The notes under the pieces are model-generated. The model was not told the origin of the DNA. It searched no databases and was given only the letters and a program-made list of their open reading frames with translations. A program made the translations under genes and the position numbers. 62,000 nucleotides of DNA, taken from Chrysomallon squamiferum (lineage: Eukaryota; Mollusca; Gastropoda; Neomphalida; Peltospiridae). The DNA lies in the NCBI GenBank assembly GCA_012295275.1, contig CM022669.1, positions 17,572,672 through 17,634,671 on the forward strand, given 5' to 3'. Shown in pieces: positions 28,161-36,439 of this stretch (the stretch's first letter is position 1; every line of letters begins with the position of its first letter).

Positions 28161-28640
28161 TCATACATACACAGCAGTATGACTAATTTTGGCAGGAAGG
28201 GTCACATATAAGTTTTCCAATAACCATGCAACCTTGGAACCTTTTTTTTTTGTGTGTTGTCATACTTTATTGTTAGCAAATTATTCATTATTTCTAAATA
28301 GCTCGACGGCAGAGTGTAACATTTGCAGCAGATGTCAATCCAGACAAAAAAGGTATCATTAGAGACCTACCATATTACAGATTCTCTTTGTACTAGTTAC
28401 TTTGAATTTAACCCTTCCAAATCTGTAATAAAAGTTGTATATAGACAACACTGATCTATGCATATAACTTTGGCAAACTATTATAATCAGGTTAGTTCTC
28501 ACCTGCAAATAACACAACGCTTACAAAGAGTGTTACTGTTGTAGTCTAACAGCTTATAGAGAATGCAGTGTTATTTTATTTAATTTAACAATTATTTCTT
28601 TATTTTATTTTATTTCATGATTTTTTTTGCTTAAGCTTTT

Positions 28641-28678
<38 letters not shown>

Positions 28679-28683
28679 TAATA

Positions 28684-28724
<41 letters not shown>

Positions 28725-29876
28725 GACGATGATAAAGAATGAAATAAATAAAAAAAGATAATATTAATACATTTAAAAAGTCATTTCATCTTTAGTTAGA
28801 TTTTTAACCAACTATAAGAAATCATTTTTATTCTTTTTTTTCTTTTTCTTTTCTTTTCTTTTTTCTTTTTCTTTCTTTCTCTTTTTCTTTCTTTTTTTCT
28901 GTCTCTCTTTTGTTATGGTCTTTTTATTCTGCAACATTCAGTTATTCGATATCTTACTTTAGGTTTGCATGGATTGTGTTCTAGTCTTCACAACCTGCCT
29001 AGGTTTAATTTCCACACTTTTACCTTTGTTTTATTTCTATAGAATTATTTCCCTTTCTGTGTAGTTTTGAACACAGTTCTTTTTTAATTACACCAGAGTA
29101 ATCTCCCTTTTCGAACTTTCTACCTGCTCTGAATTAGAAAAAAATACTTTATTTTATTCAGCTTTTGGAGTTTCATCTGAAATAATTATATAACTCTGCT
29201 TCCATAATGAAAAAAAAAAAAAAAAAAAAATAATAATAATCAAATAAAAACAATAATGTAAAATAAAATAATAACAAAATGAAGAAATAAATAAATAATA
29301 ATTTAATAAAAATCAGTTTAAAAAGTAATAATTATAACATAAATAAATAAATAAATAAATAAATAAAAATAAAAATAAAGAAAGAAAAATAATTAAATAA
29401 AAAGTATCTTTAAACTGGTAACAAAATTTAATATGTTATTTATATATTGCACAGTTTTGCATTACTAACTAGTTATTAGTATTAATGCTTACAATAATTA
29501 TTTGCTGTCCACTGTATTAAAAAACCATTTTAAAACACCCTTTATCATATCTATTATACATATTATATAATTATTTTTACCTTCTTTCATAGTTAGTAAT
29601 ATAGCATTGTTTTTCTATTGCCTTTGATATACTCAGTACATAAATTACCCAAAACTATATAGCATTCATAATAAAATGATCAGTTTGTATTTACTTTTAA
29701 TTTAACAACAAAATGCATAAATGTAAAATAAAAGTTTAATTTTCCTTTTTAATATTATTTAAAATAAAATAAAATAAAGCATTAATTAAAAAATAGAAAT
29801 AAGTGATTAATCATAACTAGTTTTATATATAATTTGAATTATTATTTCTTTACAATTCTATTTTATTTTTTAAATA

Positions 29877-29913
<37 letters not shown>

Positions 29914-32772
29914 TTATTTTTTTTTTTATTTATTTATTTATTTATTTATACATTTTTAAGCTGTTTTATTTCTAAATTTAATTTAAAAAGACATCAAAAC
30001 AAAAATAAAACATCAACGTAAATCTAAAATTTAAAATTATTACCTGTAAATTTATTTTTCACAAATGTAATTAATGTTTTCTTTCATTAGCTTCGGATCA
30101 AAGGCAAAGAACAAAATCTGTTCCAAATATTTTCCCTCCTGGCTGTCAATTTAATGTGTCAGGTTGGTTTGTTGATTGTTTTACGTAACTTCATATTTGT
30201 ATTTTCCCCCATTCTTTTAAGAACATTATAAATTCTTCAATACCATTTGGACGTCTCATCTTGATTTGTATTTGATTAAAGTTGTTTTCATTCTGTTGAA
30301 CAAGATAGAGGTCTGTTTTCTGAATCAGTTTGTTGCCAAGCTGTTGGTTTGGTAATATGTTTCATTAAGGCTATTTAGATTGCTGAATCAGTTTGTTATG
30401 TTAATTTTATTATATTATCTGCAATATTTATGTTTAACTGTAATATTTATGTTATTATAGTACTGGTAATGTTTATGTTAAATTGTAATATTCATGTTAT
30501 TATAATACCTGTAATGTTTATGTTAAACTCAATTGTTTATGTTGTTAAAATACTTGTAATGTTATATGCTATTATAGTACTTCCAGTGTTTATGTTATTA
30601 TGAAACCTTTAATATTTGTTGTTATAGTGTCTGTAATATTTATGTTATTACAGTACCTGTAATGTTTGTGTTAATATAGTAACAGTAATACTTATGTTAA
30701 ATTCTAATATTTTTAAATTTTTGTTTTTTTTATAGTACCTGCCTCATCACAGTTACCAGCACCAGGAATTATTCCACCCATACACGAACAGGGACCAAGT
30801 GTTCCAGATATACCTCTGACATCTCCAGTGAATGTTCTGAAGAGCCAGTTTGAAAAACAGTCCACACCACAACCCCCAAATCCCAAGAGTGTACAGCAGC
30901 CACAGCAACAAAGAAGAGGTAAGTTAAAAAAAAAAAAAAACCCTCCTAAAACCTCATAACCCCATTAAATAACAGATTTTATATAATATTTAATATTGAT
31001 GTTGACGTCTTGTTATGTAATAGAGATAGTGTTATGAGTTTTATTGTGTATGGTTTTGTACATTGTCACTGTCCAGTGATTAACATAATGAAAATGTCCA
31101 CCAGTATCTTAAAGAAGAATAACTCATTCACAGTCACATTCAACAAAACTGAATCTCTCTCTTGTTCTGTGTTTGTGTTGTAATATTTTTTTTTGTGTTT
31201 CCTGTCTGTCTGCTTTTATTTGTGTTTATTGTTAAAACTGCTGTGTTTATGTTTTGTGTTGTTTTGTCTTGTAATAACTGCACTTGTAATGCAATTGTGA
31301 TATATTCTGTACATCGTTGTAATGTTGTCTTTACCTACAAATAATATAGACAGACTTTAAAAATGTTCACAGTGTATCTTGCTAGAATGATTTCTGTTTA
31401 CATAAACAGGCTTTCACTTCAATGGTGGTGGATGCTTAGTGAACTAATCCTTTTTGATTCTTAATCTTTCAATTTTTTAAATTTTTTTTAAATATTAAAT
31501 CTGGTTTTAATCTTCATCCGTATCTTCGATGAAATGTATTGTTTAAGTCTTTAAAAGAATAATTGGTGGAATGTTAAGCAAAATTGTGACATAAAATATT
31601 TAGCTAAAATAAGTGATCTAAAGTGAATACTGAATGAATGTTTAGCAGCATCGTAAAACCAAATGTACAGCTTAATTAAGAATTAAATCTTTAGTTTGAT
31701 GATGTTCTTTTTTCATTTTCTAATTATCACTTAATTTGAATTGAAACTGCTGTTTTCTAATAATTTCATAAATTTTTTTTAGAGAAAAAGACGTTTTTCT
31801 AAAAGGCAAATGTGTTTCCATAGCCCGACGTTTTCATTGTCTGATTATTCTGAATAACAATTTGGCATATCCATGACACCTGTTTGATTTTTTAAAAACA
31901 GAAACCTCTGTCAGATGATGTTATAATTATATTTAAGTTATTACTTCTTTTGTGCAATGCAGTATTGTTTTTATGCAATAATTTGGTTTTTAATACATTG
32001 ATAACAGACTGTCAATAAGAAATTTTAAAGTCTTGACCGACTGAGATATTTTCATTGTTTTGATTATTTATTTACTTATTTATTTATTAGTTATCTAGTC
32101 TGTTTATCAAATAAACATTTGTAGATTCCTTTCTATATTATTTGAAACACAACATTTCTTTATGATTTTTTTGCATTATATACAAATTCAAGATTAATGC
32201 GTAAATATTTAAAAAAAACTATTTTTATAACCTTTCTTTTTCTTTTTTGAAACTTTCACTGAAACATAGATAACACTCTCTTTAGAATAGACTTAACATT
32301 ACTAACACACTAGCACGCTTTATTTTGATTCACAGGCAACCACAAAACGCCACCACCCGTTCTAAGGAAATCGTCATCTGGCCTTCAGCCTTTGCACAAT
32401 ACAAATAGTTTTTCTAGCAGGCCTAAAACATTTGGGTTTGGGAATGAGCCTGTAGGTGGCAGCACTAACACTTACCAGTTCACCTCAGAAGATGAATATT
32501 ATGACGATGCTTCTGCTGCAAATATTCCAGTTAGTTTTTCACTTCCGGACAGTCGATCTTCTGCAGGCACAACACAGAACAACTCAGAGGGTGTTGACAC
32601 GTCTTCTCTTATGAATCGTGCAGGTAAGGCTGCTGGTAAATTATTCCTTTGTCTCCATGGTTACCAGCTGTGACATCACCATTTGGAGGGGTGTATATGG
32701 GTGCTCTATGTATGTATGTGTGTTTGTGGTGGGTCTGTATGTGAGTGCTATGGGTATGTGCTGTGTGTATGG

Positions 32773-32823
<51 letters not shown>

Positions 32824-33285
32824 GGTGTGGGTGGGTGTAAGTGTGTATTATGTGAGAGAGTGTGGTTGTATCTCTCTAAATTTCTCTACCTTATACCTTT
32901 GATATGATTTAAAATATCCTATATTTGCTTAATGCACATATATAAAATATCCTATAGTTACATAACACATATATATCTTCTAACAATTATATAGATGGAT
33001 CTTACTTATCAACACTTGTAATCTGCATTCTGTTTAAACCAGTGGTCACTAAATATTCTTTGTAATATCCTGTCACATTGGAATAAAAATTAATAATAAA
33101 TAAAAAGTCAAAATTTCTACATTTCTACAAAAGATATTTCAGTAGAGAAGTATTTTTTGTAATCACCTTGTTTTGGCAAACCTTACTTACAGACCACTGT
33201 TTCAGACAACTGCTTTCTGTTTCAGACTTTTTTGTTATGTGTTTTGTTGAATGTATATACTTACATCAATAATATATAAATACAT

Positions 33286-33316
<31 letters not shown>

Positions 33317-33618
33317 TTTATATAGCACAGGACATAAACAGATGAAGTAACCACTCATCCACGACAGGCATACTTGAAATTATGCACAACTGCAAGTTAA
33401 AGTTAATAGTAAAAATCAAGATCTGTACTCACTGTATGTTTACCTCTGGTTTAGGAAATGCAGGAGAAATGAAGGGGATTAAGGCCAGATTAGAAAACAT
33501 TTTGATACAGGGACCTAAAAAACCCAGCAGCCAGCAGGCCCCACCACCAGAGGACGATGCTGATCAAGAGTACTATGAGGACATTACTAACTATGTAAAC
33601 GTTGACAGTATTCAATAA
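9325..33618 (+). CDS. STAP1: STAP-family PH-SH2 adaptor with long C-terminal tail (complete, 20 exons)
   Basis: Spliced coding sequence of 2,139 nt gives 712 residues plus stop; all 19 introns are GT-AG and keep frame. Domain order is PH (about residues 13-125), a proline-rich linker (LPPLPQP, about 135-200), SH2 (about 202-300) and a roughly 400-residue tail. The PH end (ELWKAYIVGICS then GDIPDDIDLPPAQ) aligns without gaps to the matching part of human STAP1 as I remember it. The SH2 keeps the phosphotyrosine-binding Arg (R228 in LMRES). Human STAP1 is about 295 residues, so the tail is extra; it carries tyrosine motifs (Y333, Y400, Y416, Y451, Y699, Y705) and PxxP stretches. Expected role: cytoplasmic or membrane-proximal adaptor downstream of tyrosine kinases, with PH for membrane lipid or protein binding. 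It is probably co-orthologous to vertebrate STAP1 and STAP2; SH3BP2 was considered, but its SH2 is C-terminal. Confidence 0.88.
10596..10972 (+). repeat. Degenerate 27-28 bp tandem repeat
   Basis: Unit close to TTAAGGTTAAATTCAAACTG plus TATTAATT. About eight units run from 10751 to 10972 (starts near 10771, 10798, 10827, 10854, 10881, 10909, 10937), and one outlier is at 10596. Confidence 0.75.
11110..11290 (+). promoter_or_regulatory. Intronic CRE/E-box island with TATA-like box
   Basis: Carries TTGACGTCT, ATTACGTCAT, GCGTCAT and two CACGTG cores within about 120 bp, then GGTATAAAAATGAAGC. The cluster stands out from AT-rich surroundings and could be an enhancer or an alternative promoter. 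Confidence 0.3.
11342..11424. repeat. (GA)n microsatellite
   Basis: About 41 units in STAP intron 1, at the edge of the CRE/E-box island. Confidence 0.97.
11528..11852. mobile_element. Tigger/pogo-like DNA transposon relic (MITE size)
   Basis: Left end CAGGTTGAAAATCCTTTATC after a TA dinucleotide, then repeated TTTCGGATTT. This closely resembles the terminal inverted repeat of Tigger/MER44-type pogo elements as I remember it. The right end near 11830-11852 (GCAGGGATCCTCAA) is only a weak inverted match. No transposase remains. Confidence 0.45.
12011..12058 (+). repeat. Short direct repeat with AAACCGGCC core
   Basis: CTGTGAAAACCGGCC at 12011 and CTGTGTAAACCGGCC at 12044. Possibly the edge of an unidentified element. 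Confidence 0.4.
14944..15027 (+). CDS. STAP1: STAP exon 2 (PH domain, residues 25-52)
   Basis: CAG acceptor and GTAAAT donor, phase 0-0, 84 nt. Encodes ESKWKKLWCILKGRVLYFFS and on; W-K-K-L-W-x-x-L-x-G-x-x-L-Y-F-F is the typical PH beta2-beta3 signature. Confidence 0.92.
15028..17134 (+). other. STAP intron 2
   Basis: Phase 0. It holds a (TTA)n run (15295-15353), a 36-nt A-run (15956-15991) facing a 28-nt T-run (16035-16062), mixed ATA/TTA tracts (16149-16223) and further A/T-rich repeats. Nothing coding was recognised. Confidence 0.7.
17135..17248 (+). CDS. STAP1: STAP exon 3 (PH domain, residues 53-90)
   Basis: TTAG acceptor and GTTAGT donor, phase 0-0, 114 nt. Encodes HVGTLSVTVDAKFKNGEGSQ then KKGWKFDLYTGMRLNKFK, the PH strands beta4-beta7. 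Confidence 0.9.
17772..17828 (+). CDS. STAP1: STAP exon 4 (PH C-terminal helix, residues 91-109)
   Basis: TTCAG acceptor and GTAAGC donor, phase 0-0, 57 nt. Encodes TKMFSERELWKAYIVGICS. The Trp in ELWKAYI is the invariant tryptophan of the PH C-terminal helix (EEWRGFI in human STAP1). Confidence 0.9.
18304..18534 (+). CDS. STAP1: STAP exon 5 (PH end and proline-rich linker, residues 110-186)
   Basis: Donor GTAAGT; phase 0-0, 231 nt. Starts GDIPDDIDLPPAQKDEVQKR, followed by LPPLPQP and a Ser-rich stretch with RPDSPVSRHSGFDSP. I chose the acceptor at 18302-18303 (TTTTTGAAG) because it gives a gap-free match to human STAP1. A stronger-looking in-frame acceptor lies 75 nt upstream and would add 25 hydrophobic residues (see findings). 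Confidence 0.82.
19051..19094 (+). CDS. STAP1: STAP exon 6 (linker, residues 187-201)
   Basis: TTTTCAG acceptor and GTTAGT donor, 44 nt, exits in phase 2. Encodes RHKFWLDQSKTDKPS. The ORF would stop a few codons on, so the donor at 19095 is needed; it rejoins the SH2 exon in frame. Confidence 0.85.
19413..19556 (+). CDS. STAP1: STAP exon 7 (SH2 domain first half, residues 201-249)
   Basis: ACAG acceptor and GTAAAT donor, 144 nt. Starts WFFEGITRQDAEKIL (the W-x-x-x-x-I-x-R-x-x-A-E start of SH2), then GNTLMRESVTFRSTGSYVIS. R228 in LMRES is the conserved beta-B arginine that contacts phosphotyrosine. Confidence 0.94.
19733..19799 (+). CDS. STAP1: STAP exon 8 (SH2, residues 249-271)
   Basis: TTTTTAG acceptor and GTAATT donor, 67 nt, returns to phase 0. 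Encodes VDFNHFEVTRTAEGFRINVE. HFEVTRT matches the SH2 beta-D H-[FY]-x-V strand. Confidence 0.92.
19800..21336 (+). other. STAP intron 8
   Basis: Phase 0, within the SH2 coding region. AT-rich; (CA)n at about 20937-20972. No gene seen. Confidence 0.65.
21337..21478 (+). CDS. STAP1: STAP exon 9 (SH2 end, residues 272-319)
   Basis: TTTGCAG acceptor and GTATGT donor, 142 nt. Encodes HKPMRCLSEVMDFFVTMSGE. L-x-E-[VL]-[MI]-D-[FY]-F is the SH2 alpha-B helix. From here every intron is phase 1. Confidence 0.92.
21479..23439 (+). other. STAP introns 9 and 10 around the 39-nt exon 10
   Basis: 1.13 and 0.79 kb. AT-rich with short TATATA and GT runs; nothing further recognised. Confidence 0.6.
22610..22648 (+). 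CDS. STAP1: STAP exon 10 (acidic, residues 319-332)
   Basis: TTTGCAG acceptor and GTAGGG donor, 39 nt, symmetric phase 1-1. Encodes the acidic stretch TTHDDESGEELEE. Too short for homology; supported by splice sites and frame only. Confidence 0.75.
23440..23508 (+). CDS. STAP1: STAP exon 11 (Y333 motif, residues 332-355)
   Basis: TTTCAG acceptor and GTAGAT donor, 69 nt, phase 1-1. Encodes DYEEPTDIQTSNSKTWSQAK. Y333-E-E-P in an acidic context is a plausible Src-type kinase site or SH2 ligand. Confidence 0.8.
23608..23755 (+). repeat. Two tandem 74-bp units
   Basis: The units starting at 23608 and 23682 are nearly identical (shared core CTTTCACAATATATAAAT), which implies a recent duplication in intron 11. 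Confidence 0.9.
23852..23953 (+). CDS. STAP1: STAP exon 12 (residues 355-389)
   Basis: TTTTAG acceptor and GTAAGT donor, 102 nt, phase 1-1. Encodes ATEMGKQQHSKTMMGHHEKR then PMINQELMNRFSEA. Basic and His/Met-rich; no domain recognised. Confidence 0.8.
23967..24452. mobile_element. piggyBac-like non-autonomous element
   Basis: Flanked by TTAA at 23967-23970 and 24449-24452. The left end CTCTTTGCATTCCAGCC and the right end ...ATTCAAAGAC are imperfect inverted repeats (12 of 16 positions including TTAA). TTAA targets and C-[CT]-C-T-T-T-G-C ends are typical of piggyBac elements. The interior (about 480 bp) has no intact ORF. It lies in STAP intron 12. Confidence 0.45.
24751..24804 (+). CDS. STAP1: STAP exon 13 (Y400 motif, residues 389-407)
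   Basis: 54 nt, phase 1-1, donor GTAAGA. Encodes TVVDLDNTLKMYDEDTQS. The CAG three bases upstream would put a stop in frame, so the acceptor must be CAGAAG ending at 24750. Y400-D-E-D is in an acidic context. Confidence 0.75.
25013..25077. repeat. (CT)n microsatellite
   Basis: About 32 CT units in STAP intron 13, followed by CA- and TA-rich tracts to about 25200. Frames over it are LSLSLS repeats and not genes. Confidence 0.97.
25874..25927 (+). CDS. STAP1: STAP exon 14 (Y414/Y416 motif, residues 407-425)
   Basis: CTTACAG acceptor and GTAAGT donor, 54 nt, phase 1-1. Encodes QAVSDNTYSYENESVIKS. Y416-E-N-E fits the pY-x-N pattern bound by Grb2-type SH2 domains. Confidence 0.8.
27014..27121 (+). 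CDS. STAP1: STAP exon 15 (proline-rich plus Y451, residues 425-461)
   Basis: TTGCAG acceptor and GTAAGT donor, 108 nt, phase 1-1. Encodes LRDLDTAPLPPGPPPACVGR then PASVSSYVNDNVLDVR. PLPPGPPP is a candidate SH3 or WW ligand; Y451-V-N-D is a second pY-x-N motif. Confidence 0.85.
27184..27990 (+). repeat. Degenerate minisatellite in STAP intron 15
   Basis: Several diverged units share pieces such as GACAATATGATAACAA, ATTTCAAAACTAAACCATAT and TTATTGACATT. A 116-codon minus-strand open frame across it has no family resemblance and is probably fortuitous. Confidence 0.5.
28080..28162. repeat. (ACAT)n/(CA)n microsatellite
   Basis: About 7 ATAC units then about 20 CA units in STAP intron 15. Confidence 0.96.
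28302..28352 (+). CDS. STAP1: STAP exon 16 (RRQS motif, residues 461-478)
   Basis: TAAATAG acceptor and GTATCA donor, 51 nt, phase 1-1. Encodes TRRQSVTFAADVNPDKK. R-R-Q-S is a basophilic kinase site (PKA-like). Confidence 0.72.
28353..30090 (+). other. STAP intron 16
   Basis: Phase 1. It holds (ATA)n then (ATG)n at about 28641-28726, a TTTCTTT-rich tract at 28830-28900, A-runs with AATA units (29208-29400) and (TTA)n at 29880-29912. No coding exon seen. Confidence 0.65.
30091..30162 (+). CDS. STAP1: STAP exon 17 (residues 478-502)
   Basis: TCATTAG acceptor and GTTGGT donor, 72 nt, phase 1-1. Encodes ASDQRQRTKSVPNIFPPGCQ and FNVS. RTKSVP is a further basophilic or 14-3-3-like site. Confidence 0.78.
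30410..30722 (+). repeat. Degenerate repeat running up to STAP exon 18 acceptor
   Basis: About 9 units of 30-35 bp with consensus GTAATGTTTATGTTATTATA then GTACCT. The unit contains a TTATAG/TACCTG string that also occurs at the true exon 18 3' splice site. Confidence 0.65.
30736..30918 (+). CDS. STAP1: STAP exon 18 (proline/glutamine-rich, residues 502-563)
   Basis: TTTTATAG acceptor and GTAAGT donor, 183 nt, phase 1-1. Begins VPASSQLPAPGIIPPIHEQG and includes VLKSQFEKQSTPQPPNPKS and a glutamine-rich end. No folded domain recognised. The sequence before the acceptor is a degenerate repeat that copies this splice site (see findings). Confidence 0.85.
30919..32335 (+). other. STAP intron 18
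   Basis: Phase 1, 1.4 kb, AT-rich with few simple repeats. Nothing recognised. Confidence 0.6.
32336..32623 (+). CDS. STAP1: STAP exon 19 (Ser-rich, DEYYDD, residues 563-659)
   Basis: CACAG acceptor and GTAAGG donor, 288 nt, phase 1-1, the largest exon. Begins GNHKTPPPVLRKSSSGLQPL and later has FTSEDEYYDDASAANIP, a tandem-tyrosine acidic motif like the one in the last exon. Low-complexity, probably disordered. Confidence 0.88.
32777..32821. repeat. (GT)n microsatellite
   Basis: About 22 GT units in STAP intron 19. Confidence 0.97.
33455..33618 (+). CDS. STAP1: STAP exon 20 (last exon, YVNV, residues 659-712 and stop)
   Basis: TTTAG acceptor, 164 nt including TAA 33616-33618. Encodes GNAGEMKGIKARLENILIQG, then a proline stretch and DQEYYEDITNYVNVDSIQ. 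Y705-V-N-V matches the optimal Grb2 SH2 ligand and Y699-E-D-I is Src-SH2-like. The last codons and the stop lie inside the first unit of a tandem repeat that continues into the 3'UTR. Confidence 0.88.
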
Positions 33619-33955
33619 ACTGTTAACGATAAGCCGTTTATTGATAGACTTTGAGAATACGAAAGTATTCAATACTGGCTGAACTATCAACAAGTTAAGA
33701 AAATGTTAAAATATTGAATACTGGCTGAACCATGAACAGTAAGCCATTTAGTAATAGACTATGAAAAGATAGGACATTGGCTGAATTGTCAATGAGCAAG
33801 CATTTATTAATTAAAAGACTATGAAAATATTAAAAATTTTGAATATTGCCTGAACGATCAAACTATCAACAATAAGCCATTTATTAAAATACTGTGAGAA
33901 TATGAAAGTATTAAATATAAGCTGAATCATCAACAAGAAGCCATTTATTTGAACA
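33607..33955 (+). repeat. Tandem array spanning the STAP stop codon and 3'UTR
   Basis: About six diverged units of 50-80 bp with a common core GTATTCAATACTGGCTGAAC, then ATCAACAATAAGCCATTTAT and GACTATGAGAATATGAAA. The first unit starts at 33607, inside the last codons of STAP. Confidence 0.75.
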
Positions 33956-34250
33956 TGTTATTTAGACATATCAGACTGTGTGATATTTAAATATGTATAT
34001 AAAACTGGGTATGTATTTAAATTTTCACATTGCAGACTAAGTAATATATATTTAAATATGTTATTTTTATCTTGCATACTGTGCAAAATGAACTTTAACA
34101 TGTTTTTTTCACATTGTAATCTATGCAGTATATATATATTTGTGTTATTTTCGCACAATAGTCAATGGAATATATAATCAAAGTTTATTTTGACATTGCA
34201 GAACTATGTATAATCATATTTTGCAGACTCTGTGGGAATATAGTATCTAT
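33956..34250 (+). repeat. Second 3'UTR tandem array
   Basis: Diverged units of about 40-60 bp sharing TTTTCACATTGCAGACTA and TATTTAAATATGTTATTT. Distinct from the array just upstream. Confidence 0.6.
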
Positions 34251-34318
34251 AATATTATGGTTCTTAGTTACATTTGTAGGCATTAGTGTTTGCCAGTGTG
34301 TTATATGAATAATATAAA

Positions 34319-34324
34319 AATAAA
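34319..34324 (+). terminator. Candidate STAP polyadenylation signal
   Basis: AATAAA about 700 nt after the stop. Another AATAAA is at 34583-34588. No transcript evidence, so either or neither may be used. Confidence 0.35.
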
Positions 34325-34339
34325 TGACATTATTGCCAA

Positions 34340-35218
34340 TATATTTTATATATACTACATACTTGGAAATGATGTAAAATGATGGTAACCCAGTAAAAAG
34401 ACCACTTCTATGATAGGACCAGTTTTACTAAATCTCTCAGGTGGCCTTAAAAGAGGGGTATTTTAATAAAATGTCAATAATTATTTTGTATGTGTGTGTG
34501 TATCTGTATATCTATCTGTTTGTGTGTGTGTGTGTTTTGTATATATATCACATTGTATGTTTTTCTAAGTATGTACAATCGAAATAAAATAAAAACACAA
34601 TCCTTTAGAAATCATGGAATTATCATTATTCTAGATTTTGATATTAAAAAATATATAAAAAATATAATTATCAGAAAACTAAATTTAGGCTTTTGGAAAA
34701 GAAGTTTCAGAATTTGTTTATGAAGGGCATTTAAAAAAAAAAAAGTATAAAAAAAGTACTATCTAGAAAAACGTTTTTCATATGTGCATCTTTCTTCATC
34801 CCTCACATGCAAAATGCTTTCCAGCCAAACATAGTGTTTCCTGTCAGTTTTTCAGTGTTATCAAACACAGCTAACATCAGTTTCATTATTATTATTATTA
34901 TTATTATTAGAGATGACATTCACCAGTGTTTCAGTGATGTAGTACAATTTACATTATCATCTTTTTTACATTTCATTTTTGCACGTGATAAACTAAAACA
35001 TGAAATTCACTGACATAATTGTAAAAACATTCAGCAAGGGTAAAATGCTGATTCATTGTTTCTCCGTGTGAACTTAATGAGAAAGAATCAGCTGATGGTT
35101 ACTGTGGTTTTTATAAGTTTAGAATTGTTTGACTTGTACACTGGAATTAGATATCCATAGAGGTTATAGATATGTCTGATATCTTCTGAAATAGGTATGC
35201 ACAAATGAGGTGTATTGT

Positions 35219-35254
<36 letters not shown>

Positions 35255-36360
35255 TTATATATGTATGTACACACCCACACCACACATATACATCCATACA
35301 CCCATACATAAATTCTAGCATACATACATACAAGCACACACATATGCCCACATGTACGCACATTCACACACATTTATTTCATAAACCAGACTACAATAAA
35401 AAATAAAGATAAAAAATTAAATTGATTTTAACATATGTCAAGATAGAAAACTACATATGATATAATTTATGGATTTGTGTGGAAGGTGACATGATGAATG
35501 ATGAATAACATATATTTACATAAAGAAAACCATCGTGATATTTTAAATGACACTAAGAATTTTATTTAATAATAATAAAGGAAGAATTTAAAAACCTGAT
35601 GTTCTGTGGTCTAAAAGGCATCACAAAGTAGGAATTATAATTCCAAATATAATTTATTACCCGTTTAGTTTAATTAATCAGTTAACAATAACACTGGAGT
35701 AATAATATGTACAGTATATTTAATATAATAAATAGTTTAAAGATTTATCAATAAGCTGATTGTTTGATGAACAACCTGACAATTGTACTATTTACCATAT
35801 TTTCGAGTGCAGGCAATTTCAGGTAGTTGTCTCAAATTACCTTCTTACAATTATCTCTCATATTCTGACCCCCTTTCTGTATACACCAGTGATTCGAAAC
35901 ACAAACAAACCTATATAATTTATTATGTATGTATATATGTAGATAAACATTTAATTGTATTTAAAATAATGTGATGTAAATATCTTATCCTTACCAGATG
36001 TTTAATTCTTTTTTTCATTATACTGATTCTTTTGTATCATTTTCTAACCAAAAATATATTTCAATAATTACATAAATAAAAGGAAGATATTTTTTGTACA
36101 GCATTGTTTCATCAAGCATTTCCACAATTGATTAAATACAAAAATGAACATTTTTGTTAGTTTATAAATATATTAAAGTATTTTACTACAAATGTATTAC
36201 TTTGTTTGTTTTTTGTGTTCAAAGAAGTTATAACATTGTTATAACATATTTATATTAGTTTTTACTTGTTTACACTGACACATTTAATGAAAAAAAAAAA
36301 AAAAAAATTAAGCAGAGCTTCTTCTGTTGCATAAAAACAAGTACAAAACATGATGTTTTT
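34340..36360. other. Intergenic spacer between convergent genes
   Basis: AT-rich; (TA)n at about 35222-35252 followed by CA/ACAT-rich sequence to 35370. No gene, RNA gene or clear element seen. Confidence 0.55.
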
Positions 36361-36366
36361 AGATTA

Positions 36367-36439
36367 TTTATTCACAGTTAATATTTCATGGATATCACAG
36401 AAAATGCATTGCTATTAAGCATTAAATATAAACTTTATT
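36367..36439 (-). terminator. Candidate UBA6 polyadenylation signals
   Basis: TTTATT on the plus strand at 36367-36372 and 36434-36439 reads AATAAA in the UBA6 transcript, about 1.06-1.13 kb after the stop. Inferred only from the motif. Confidence 0.3.

Noticed and set aside
9325-33618. SH3BP2 as identity for the plus-strand gene
   Set aside because: SH3BP2 also has PH and SH2, but its SH2 is at the C-terminus after a long proline-rich region. Here the SH2 follows the PH closely and aligns with STAP, and the neighbour is UBA6.
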